Position numbers and translations under genes: made by a program | Shown here: positions 33,706-39,039 of the stretch, piece by piece | Layout of the letters: each line of letters begins with the position of its first letter | Numbering within the stretch: position 1 is the stretch's first letter | The notes under the pieces: generated by a model | Told to the model about the DNA's origin: nothing | What the model saw: only the letters and a program-made list of their open reading frames with translations | Databases searched by the model: none | DNA from: Synergistaceae bacterium | Lineage (GTDB): Bacteria; Synergistota; Synergistia; Synergistales; Synergistaceae | DNA: 39,039 bases | NCBI GenBank assembly: GCA_012728235.1 | Contig: JAAYFL010000029.1 | Coordinates: forward strand, 1 to 39,039 | Direction: 5' to 3'

Positions 33706-35184
33706 TTGAACGTTATTACAGAGAAAACAAAAGAAGTTTTTTTTGCTGTATTGCCTATAACGCTAATTGTAACTTTTCTTAACTTTACAATTACGCCGCT
33801 TGGAATGCATCTTTACTTAAGATTTTTGATAGGGGCTTTTTTTATAGTTGTAGGGCTCACTGTTTTCCTTTTGGGTGTTGATATGGGGGTAACGCCAATC
33901 GGTACTCGTATGGGAACGGCAGTAGCAAAAAGCAACAGCGTAGCGATAGTTATTATAGCAGGCCTTGTATTGGGTTTTGCTATCTCTGTTGCGGAGCCGG
34001 ATCTTCATATTCTTGCACAACAAGTAAGAATGGTTACGGCAAATAGCATCGGAAAAGCAAGCATCATACTTGTCGTCTCGGTGGGCATCGCATTCGTAAT
34101 GGCATTAGGATTCGTTCGAATAGTATTCAATATTGCATTGAATAAGCTTTTAACCGCCCTCTATTTTATCATCCTGATGTTGGGAATTTTTACCCCCAAA
34201 GAATTTTTAGCGATAGCTTTTGATGCATCCGGTGCCACAACTGGCGCAATAACCACTCCATTTATGCTGGCCCTAGCCTTGGGTATATCGTCTTTAAAAA
34301 AGGACAGCAAATCTTCTGAAGAAGACAGTTTCGGCCTAGTAGCCATTGCATCAGCCGGAGCCATTATTGCAGTCATGGTGATGGGAATACTTTCTAAAAC
34401 AGAAAGCCTAGAAGGTACCCTCCCTGCGACAGACCTTTTGTCATCCTCTCTGATGGGCCCCTTCCTCGAAAACGCCCCTGTTATTTTAGGCGAGGTTATT
34501 TTGGCGCTTCTGCCGGTAACTCTTATTTTCGCAATATTTCAAAAGATTTCATTTAAACTCTCAAAAAGAACTGTAAGCAGAATAGTTTTGGGAATCGTAT
34601 TTTCCCTAATAGGACTTGTTCTCTTTCTGACTGGAGTAAATGGAGGATTTATGGAAGTCGGAAGTATAATAGGAAATAAACTCGCTCTTTTTGATAATAA
34701 ATATTATCTGATAGGTATAGGCTTTATTTTAGGATTCGTTACCATTCTCGCAGAACCGGCTGTTTATGTTCTCACTCAGCAAATTGAAGAGGTCACCAGT
34801 GGTTATGTCAGAAGAAGTTTGGTAATGGGCGCTCTGAGTTTGGGTGTGGGAAGCGCTGTGGCGTTGGCAATGATTAATATTTTAAGTCCGCAAATAGAGC
34901 TTTGGCACTTTTTGCTTCCGGGCTATATCATTTCTATAGCATTGGCATATTATGTTCCGGGACTTTTTGTCGGAATATCTTTTGACTCAGGTGGGGTGGC
35001 ATCTGGTCCCATGACAGCCACTTTCATATTAGCATTCGCTCATGGAGCAGCCAATGCCATTGAAGGTGCAAGTGTTTTAACGGACGGCTTTGGCGTTATT
35101 GCCATGGTTGCTCTCAGTCCTATGATCGCATTACAGATTTTGGGAGTATTCTTTAGAATTAAATCGCCGAGCAGGAGGAGTTAG
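33706..35184 (+). CDS. DUF1538 family membrane protein with two homologous halves
   Basis: 492-aa polytopic inner-membrane protein with about 12-14 hydrophobic segments. It is an internal duplication. AEPDLHILAQQVRMVT in the first half matches AEPAVYVLTQQIEEVT in the second, and FDASGATTGAITTPFMLALALG matches FDSGGVASGPMTATFILAFAHG. Such conserved half-site loops are typical of transporters with inverted or repeated folds, and an ion or small-molecule transport role is likely, but no substrate is established to my knowledge. It starts with TTG at 33706, 8 bases after GAGGAG. The double-PII gene begins 3 bases after its stop, strongly suggesting that the channel is controlled by a PII-like protein. 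Confidence 0.88.
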   Translation: MNVITEKTKEVFFAVLPITLIVTFLNFTITPLGMHLYLRFLIGAFFIVVGLTVFLLGVDMGVTPIGTRMGTAVAKSNSVAIVIIAGLVLGFAISVAEPDLHILAQQVRMVTANSIGKASIILVVSVGIAFVMALGFVRIVFNIALNKLLTALYFIILMLGIFTPKEFLAIAFDASGATTGAITTPFMLALALGISSLKKDSKSSEEDSFGLVAIASAGAIIAVMVMGILSKTESLEGTLPATDLLSSSLMGPFLENAPVILGEVILALLPVTLIFAIFQKISFKLSKRTVSRIVLGIVFSLIGLVLFLTGVNGGFMEVGSIIGNKLALFDNKYYLIGIGFILGFVTILAEPAVYVLTQQIEEVTSGYVRRSLVMGALSLGVGSAVALAMINILSPQIELWHFLLPGYIISIALAYYVPGLFVGISFDSGGVASGPMTATFILAFAHGAANAIEGASVLTDGFGVIAMVALSPMIALQILGVFFRIKSPSRRS

Positions 35185-35187
35185 AAA

Positions 35188-35850
35188 ATGATTAATGATA
35201 ACACGGTTTTCGATCTCATTTGGGTTATTGTTAATTTTGGCAAGGGCAGCAGCGTTTTGCAAACAGCAAAGAAATGTGGCGCTACTGGAGGAACTGTTGT
35301 TCTTGCGAAGGGCACAGCCAACAGCTCTTTTATAAGCTACTTGGGACTAACAGAGATACGCAAAGAGATTGTCCTGATGGCGTGTAATAAAGAAACATCA
35401 AAATGTGTCCTTGAAACCCTTAATGAAAAATTTCAATTTGAAAAGCCAAAACATGGAATAGCCTTCACTACAGCTCTCCATACCGTTATAGGTTCAGTCG
35501 GCTGTATTTTGACAAACTCGAAAAAGCTAGAAAGAGGAGATGAATCAATGTACTGTTCAATAACCGTTATCGTTGAAAAGGGAAAAGCAGAAGATGTAGT
35601 TGACGCGGCGACCGCTGCCGGCTCAAAAGGCGGAACTATTATAAATGCAAGAGGCTCCGGTATTCACGAAACGAGTAAATTATTCTTCATGGATATCGAA
35701 CCGGAAAAAGAAATGGTCTTAATTCTCTCTGAGAAGTGTGATAGCGATGCCATCATCTCTTCAATTCGAGAAAAAATTGACATAAAAGAACCGGGAAAAG
35801 GCATAATCTTTGTTCAAGATGTCAATAAAGTCTACGGATTAGCCAAGTAA
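35188..35850 (+). CDS. Tandem PII-like regulator (two PII domains in one chain)
   Basis: 220-aa protein made of two GlnB-like ferredoxin-fold units. Domain 1 (about 8-112) has IWVIVNFGKGSSVLQTAKKCGATGGTVVLAKG and ends in HGIAFTTALHTVIG. Domain 2 (about 121-218) repeats this as SITVIVEKGKAEDVVDAATAAGSKGGTIINARG and GKGIIFVQDVNKVYG. The signature T-loop tyrosine of classical GlnB is not evident, so the ligand and modification may differ. The gene lies 3 bases after the DUF1538 membrane gene, so it probably gates that protein as GlnK gates AmtB. Between the domains AGAGGAG (35533-35539) is followed by an in-frame ATG at 35548, which could allow domain 2 to be made separately. Confidence 0.85.
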   Translation: MINDNTVFDLIWVIVNFGKGSSVLQTAKKCGATGGTVVLAKGTANSSFISYLGLTEIRKEIVLMACNKETSKCVLETLNEKFQFEKPKHGIAFTTALHTVIGSVGCILTNSKKLERGDESMYCSITVIVEKGKAEDVVDAATAAGSKGGTIINARGSGIHETSKLFFMDIEPEKEMVLILSEKCDSDAIISSIREKIDIKEPGKGIIFVQDVNKVYGLAK

Positions 35851-35932
35851 TACGTAATCTAATGCAAATATAGAAATTGCCGATTGGCTTATTGTTTTCA
35901 ATCTTTTCCATTCTAAAAGTATATTTTTAAAA

Positions 35933-35941
35933 TGGTATAAT
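35933..35941 (+). promoter_or_regulatory. Extended -10 promoter of the split yeeE operon
   Basis: TGGTATAAT at 35933-35941 is an extended -10 element with a perfect TATAAT, about 45 bases upstream of the first YeeE-half gene. No good -35 is present. Confidence 0.45.
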
Positions 35942-35984
35942 AATTGAAGAAAATACTAAACATATAAAGGAGGCAAAAGGAAAA

Positions 35985-36560
35985 ATGAATGAAAATTCCA
36001 ATTGTTGGCTGTGGAAAGCAGTTTTTCTCGGCTTTGTTTTTGCCATATCGGTCCTCGTCATTAAACCGGTAGGGGTATCAACGCAATTTTCAATGGTAGG
36101 AGGAATGATACACAGTGCAGTAGATTCCTCTGTAATCACTGAAAATGCAGAGAGCAAACATGGCTACAGTAGCACAAATGCTTACTACAACAAAAGCGGT
36201 GGATCTCTTGCCAAGAACATAAAGAACCCCTTGAATTTCGCCATGGTGTTTTTACTTGCGATTCCTCTGGGTGGTTTTGTAGCCTGGTCTTTGGATCCAA
36301 AGAAAAAAACAAGCTGTCAGGTGGAGGAGATAAAAGACTCCAAGGGATTTAAAAATTTCTGTAAAAAATATTATATCCGAGAGTTTGTGGGTGGATTTAT
36401 CTTCCTCTTCGGAGCAAGGCTTGCAGACGGATGTACAAGCGGACATATGATGAGCGGCATAATGCAGGGCAGCGTGAGCGGATTCGTTTTTGCGATAGCT
36501 GTCTTTGTTGTAGCTATCCCAGTCGCCTTACTCTTTAAAAAGATGGATTGGGGGGTATAG
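35985..36560 (+). CDS. YeeE/YedE-family sulfur-compound transporter, first half
   Basis: 191-aa membrane protein with a helix at about 10-30, a hydrophilic, Ser- and Asn-rich loop (about 45-80), and three further helices. The family motif is in LADGCTSGHMMSGIMQGSVSG, with the conserved cysteine of the GCTSGH loop that in the full-length thiosulfate transporter YeeE lies on the substrate path. It is half the length of a fused YeeE. A strong AAAGGAGG lies upstream, and the second half begins 2 bases after its stop, so both halves should assemble into one carrier. Substrate could be thiosulfate or another sulfur or selenium compound. Confidence 0.85.
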   Translation: MNENSNCWLWKAVFLGFVFAISVLVIKPVGVSTQFSMVGGMIHSAVDSSVITENAESKHGYSSTNAYYNKSGGSLAKNIKNPLNFAMVFLLAIPLGGFVAWSLDPKKKTSCQVEEIKDSKGFKNFCKKYYIREFVGGFIFLFGARLADGCTSGHMMSGIMQGSVSGFVFAIAVFVVAIPVALLFKKMDWGV

Positions 36561-36562
36561 TT

Positions 36563-37117
36563 ATGAATCTTCTTATCGGTCTAATTACAGGAGCATTATT
36601 TGGTGCAGCATTATATCTTGCCGGCGTTGCATGTCCTCCTAAAATGAGGGCAACTCTAAGATTAGAGGATAATACAATCTTTAAGATTATGCTCTTCGCT
36701 TTAGGGCTCGCCACAGCTTCACTATATGTTTTTGACCTATTCAACATACTAGATTTATCGCATCTAAGCATTAAAACAATGCATTTGGGAGTAATAGTCG
36801 GTGGAATTATATTTGGTGTGGGATTCGGAATGGTCGGCTCCTGCCCCGGCACCGCAGCTGCAGCTATCGGAACCAATATCTACAAACAAGCTATTGTAAT
36901 TGTACTTGGCGGCTTTGCCGGAGCTTTGGTCTATTCACTCGTATACGAGAAAATAGCTGCAACCGGAATTTTCAATGTGTTAAATTACGGCAAACTCACT
37001 CTTTTTAATATCTCTGACAAATTCCCCTCAGTATTTAATATTGGGTATGTCGGTCTCTTGATACTTGGAATCGTGCTGATGGTTATAGGATATTTGATTC
37101 CTGTCAAGAATAAATAA
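36563..37117 (+). CDS. YeeE/YedE-family sulfur-compound transporter, second half
   Basis: 184-aa membrane protein with about five helices. Its conserved half-motif is FGVGFGMVGSCPGTAAAAIG, the counterpart of the GCTSGH loop in the preceding gene. Another cysteine is in LYLAGVACPPKMRATL. The start at 36563 follows GGGGGG and is 2 bases after the preceding stop; an in-frame ATG five codons earlier overlaps that gene and lacks a site. The two genes are a natural split pair rather than a frameshift, since each has its own start, stop and ribosome-binding site. A terminator follows. Confidence 0.85.
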   Translation: MNLLIGLITGALFGAALYLAGVACPPKMRATLRLEDNTIFKIMLFALGLATASLYVFDLFNILDLSHLSIKTMHLGVIVGGIIFGVGFGMVGSCPGTAAAAIGTNIYKQAIVIVLGGFAGALVYSLVYEKIAATGIFNVLNYGKLTLFNISDKFPSVFNIGYVGLLILGIVLMVIGYLIPVKNK

Positions 37118-37154
37118 CAAAAGAGAATCTTAAATAATCAATACTTTTTAGAGG

Positions 37155-37185
37155 TAGGCGGGACATTGTCCCGCCTATTTTTATA
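37155..37185 (+). terminator. Rho-independent terminator after the split yeeE operon
   Basis: TAGGCGGGAC (37155-37164) and GTCCCGCCTA (37168-37177) form a perfect GC-rich 10-bp stem with a 3-base loop, followed by TTTTTATATTT. Confidence 0.92.
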
Positions 37186-37212
37186 TTTACTCTATATAAA
37201 CAATAATTATCA

Positions 37213-37242
37213 TTGCTCCTACAAACACAATTATGCTATCCT
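37213..37242 (+). promoter_or_regulatory. Candidate promoter of the DUF2520-panB operon
   Basis: TTGCTC (37213-37218) and TATCCT (37237-37242) are 18 bases apart, and TG at 37234-37235 makes an extended -10 (TGCTATCCT), about 50 bases upstream of the start codon. Confidence 0.45.
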
Positions 37243-37290
37243 CTATCTTACAACGCTTTTACAATTCTACATAAGGAGACGACGCTCCTG

Positions 37291-38160
37291 TTGAAGAACA
37301 CTTTAAATTTGCGGATTGGCTTTATAGGGGCCGGAAAGGCAGCCGTAACACTCGGTGCTTATTTCCGAGACAAAGGATTGAAAATTTCCGGTTATTCAAG
37401 CCTTAAGCTAAAATCTGCTCAATCTGCGGCAAAAATAACTTCCTCCTTCCCGTTCAAAGATATTGCCAATCTCATTTCTTCTTCTGAAATAATTTTCATT
37501 TCTACTCCAGACAGAGACATTGCAGAAGTATGGCAAAACATAAAAAAATATAATTTAAAAGGCAAAATAATTTGTCATCTCAGCGGCTCCCTTTCATCAT
37601 CTATTTTCTCTGAAGCCGATAAACTGGGAAGCCATGGCTACTCGATACATCCGATGTTTCCCTTCAGTAATAAGGAGGGTGATTTCGAAGGGCTAGAAAA
37701 CGCCACTTTTACTATAGAAGGGACAGCGGGGGGAATAGATGTAATTAAAGAAATCTTTAAAACAACTGACAATAAATGCTGCTTTATAGATAAAAAGCAA
37801 AAAATACAGTATCATGCGGCTAACGTTATGGTCTCAAATCTCATAACAGCGCTTATTAGTATCGGAGTCAAATCTTTAGGCAATCTTTGGGACTCAGAAA
37901 AAGAAGCATTTGAAGCACTACTGCCCCTTATTCAAGGAAATATTTATAACATAAGAAAAAAAGGTTTTATTGATTCACTTACAGGACCTACGGAACGCAA
38001 CGATATAGAAACTATAAAGGAACACATGACAGAGCTAAACGGGGATAAACGCTTAATATATGCTCTGCTTACGAAAGAGTTAATAGAAATTTCAAAGGTG
38101 AAACATCCTGAAAGGGACTATGCAGAGCTTCAGAAACTTCTTGAGAGCTTTGACTGCTAA
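37291..38160 (+). CDS. Rossmann/DUF2520 dehydrogenase, possible ketopantoate reductase
   Basis: 290-aa soluble protein. The N-terminal NAD(P)-binding motif is IGFIGAGKAAVTLGAYF, followed by EIIFISTPDRDIAEVW and HLSGSLSSSIF...GYSIHPMFPF, typical of the Rossmann-like domain paired with DUF2520. The C-terminal half is helical (YHAANVMVSNLITALISIG, DSLTGPTERNDIETIKEH). It lies 27 bases upstream of panB and no panE is in the window, so it may reduce ketopantoate to pantoate, as proposed for PanG-type enzymes; the function is inferred from context. The start is uncertain. TTG at 37291 is 12 bases after AAGGAG, CTG at 37288 is 9 bases after it, and an in-frame frame reaches upstream to 37213 without support. 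Confidence 0.8.
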   Translation: MKNTLNLRIGFIGAGKAAVTLGAYFRDKGLKISGYSSLKLKSAQSAAKITSSFPFKDIANLISSSEIIFISTPDRDIAEVWQNIKKYNLKGKIICHLSGSLSSSIFSEADKLGSHGYSIHPMFPFSNKEGDFEGLENATFTIEGTAGGIDVIKEIFKTTDNKCCFIDKKQKIQYHAANVMVSNLITALISIGVKSLGNLWDSEKEAFEALLPLIQGNIYNIRKKGFIDSLTGPTERNDIETIKEHMTELNGDKRLIYALLTKELIEISKVKHPERDYAELQKLLESFDC

Positions 38161-38187
38161 AACTTTTATTTATGAGAGGATAAAAAC

Positions 38188-39012
38188 ATGAAACAGACAA
38201 CCACAACATTTAAAGAGGCTAAAATTAAAAAAGAAAAACTTGTCGTTATAACGGCTTACGATTATTCTATGGCCAAACTTGCCGATGCTTGCGGAGTAGA
38301 TGCAATCCTTGTAGGAGATTCTCTAGGGATGGTCTGTCTGGGTTATAAGGATACACTTAGGGTCACAATGGCGGATATGATACATCATAGCAAAGCTGCA
38401 TATAATGGTATCAACAATGCTCTTCTGATTACCGATATGCCTTTTATGTCATATTGTGTTTCTATTGAAGAAAGCGTGCGAAATGCAGGACGTCTCGTAC
38501 AAGAAGGCTATGCTGAAGCGGTGAAACTTGAAGGTGGAGCAGATGTAGTTCCACATGTTGCGGCCATAGTAAAAGCACAAATTCCTGTTATGGGACATCT
38601 TGGATTGACTCCTCAGTCTATAAATATTTTTGGGGGCTTCAAAGTACAGGGGCAACAGCTAGAAACAGCACGAAAGCTCATAGATGACGCTAAACGACTT
38701 GAGGATGCAGGAGCTTTTTCTATCACACTAGAGTGCGTCCCTTCAGATCTTGCGCAAAAGATAACAGAGGCAGTATCTATCCCAATAATAGGCATCGGTG
38801 CAGGACCTCACTGTGATGGACAGGTTCTCGTCTACCACGACGTTCTTGGTATGTTCTCAGATTTTAGACCAAAGTTTGTCAAACTATTTGCTGCTACAGG
38901 AGAATCTATTATGACGGGAATAAGCAGATACGTAGAAGAAGTGCGAAAGGGAGACTTCCCGACAAAGGAGCATACTTTTAAAATTGATGCAAATATAATA
39001 GAAAAGTTATAA
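38188..39012 (+). CDS. panB: 3-methyl-2-oxobutanoate hydroxymethyltransferase
   Basis: 274-aa TIM-barrel enzyme that adds a hydroxymethyl group from methylene-tetrahydrofolate to 2-oxoisovalerate, giving ketopantoate, the first committed step of pantothenate and CoA synthesis. Sequence landmarks are [31 protein letters not shown] with the metal-binding Asp, [32 protein letters not shown], and [20 protein letters not shown]. The length is typical of the family. GAGAGGA lies upstream of the ATG. It is the second gene after the DUF2520 dehydrogenase; other pan genes may follow beyond the window edge. Confidence 0.97.
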   Translation: MKQTTTTFKEAKIKKEKLVVITAYDYSMAKLADACGVDAILVGDSLGMVCLGYKDTLRVTMADMIHHSKAAYNGINNALLITDMPFMSYCVSIEESVRNAGRLVQEGYAEAVKLEGGADVVPHVAAIVKAQIPVMGHLGLTPQSINIFGGFKVQGQQLETARKLIDDAKRLEDAGAFSITLECVPSDLAQKITEAVSIPIIGIGAGPHCDGQVLVYHDVLGMFSDFRPKFVKLFAATGESIMTGISRYVEEVRKGDFPTKEHTFKIDANIIEKL

Positions 39013-39039
39013 TTCTATTGTAAATAACGACAGCAAAAA

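Noticed and set aside
33672-33779. Upstream open frame overlapping the DUF1538 start
   Set aside because: It is in another frame, its product is not protein-like after the first codons, and it overlaps the well-supported membrane protein.
36541-36570. Frameshifted single yeeE gene
   Set aside because: Each half has its own stop, ribosome-binding site and start, and each ends at a natural helix boundary; a split pair fits better than a mutation.

Overview
The window comes from a low-GC bacterium (clearly AT-rich by eye, not counted) that has an outer membrane and probably lives anaerobically. Outer membrane: a patatin phospholipase fused to an Omp85-type barrel, plus several signal peptides. 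Anaerobic or energy-limited life: a two-gene SufC/SufB iron-sulfur system, a radical SAM protein, an iron-dependent alcohol dehydrogenase, and the GGGtGRT and DUF1538 families. The mix of Firmicutes-like metabolic genes with a diderm envelope best fits the Synergistota; that placement is inference.

Layout. 1-3156: end of a transporter, an atypical CitB-type regulator and the patatin-barrel protein. 3375-7635: cardiolipin synthase, a membrane-anchored metallophosphoesterase and argH. 7734-10419: ilvE (minus) and a phosphohexomutase (plus). 10533-12236: an IscU-like protein with a GGGtGRT protein. 12341-14020: phosphoribosyltransferase and NCS2-type purine permease. 14152-16555: nitronate monooxygenase-like flavoprotein and a fused MsrA-MsrB. 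16660-20811: an unknown 148-aa protein, two tandem YitT proteins, a methyltransferase and a secreted DUF2993-like protein. 21092-22850: a DUF6884/GIY-YIG-like fusion behind tRNA-Ala, the most accessory-looking piece. 22911-26118: NAGPA-type glycosidase, rlmN with a long basic tail, and a small membrane protein. 26226-29943: a GIY-YIG protein, a hidden secreted protein, a radical SAM protein, and sufB and sufC. 30251-33396: recQ and an iron alcohol dehydrogenase. 33706-37117: a DUF1538 membrane protein with a double-PII regulator, then a split YeeE pair. 37291-39012: a DUF2520 dehydrogenase and panB.

How genes work together. The permease and phosphoribosyltransferase form a purine-salvage pair. 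sufC and sufB form a minimal Fe-S assembly unit. The DUF1538 protein and double PII look like a regulated transporter. The two YeeE halves should form one sulfur-compound channel. The DUF2520 protein and panB probably carry out two successive steps towards pantoate.

The most unusual observations are: (a) genes that appear to start at AUU or AUA/AUC behind good Shine-Dalgarno sequences, including a secreted 117-codon gene found only by reading past the first GTG; (b) the IscU-like/GGGtGRT pair; (c) the DUF1538/double-PII pair, in which the second PII domain has its own ribosome-binding site and ATG; (d) the DUF6884/GIY-YIG-like fusion beside a tRNA; and (e) a response regulator that has lost its phospho-acceptor aspartate. 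Many other starts are TTG or GTG. No CRISPR array, rRNA or complete insertion sequence was seen.
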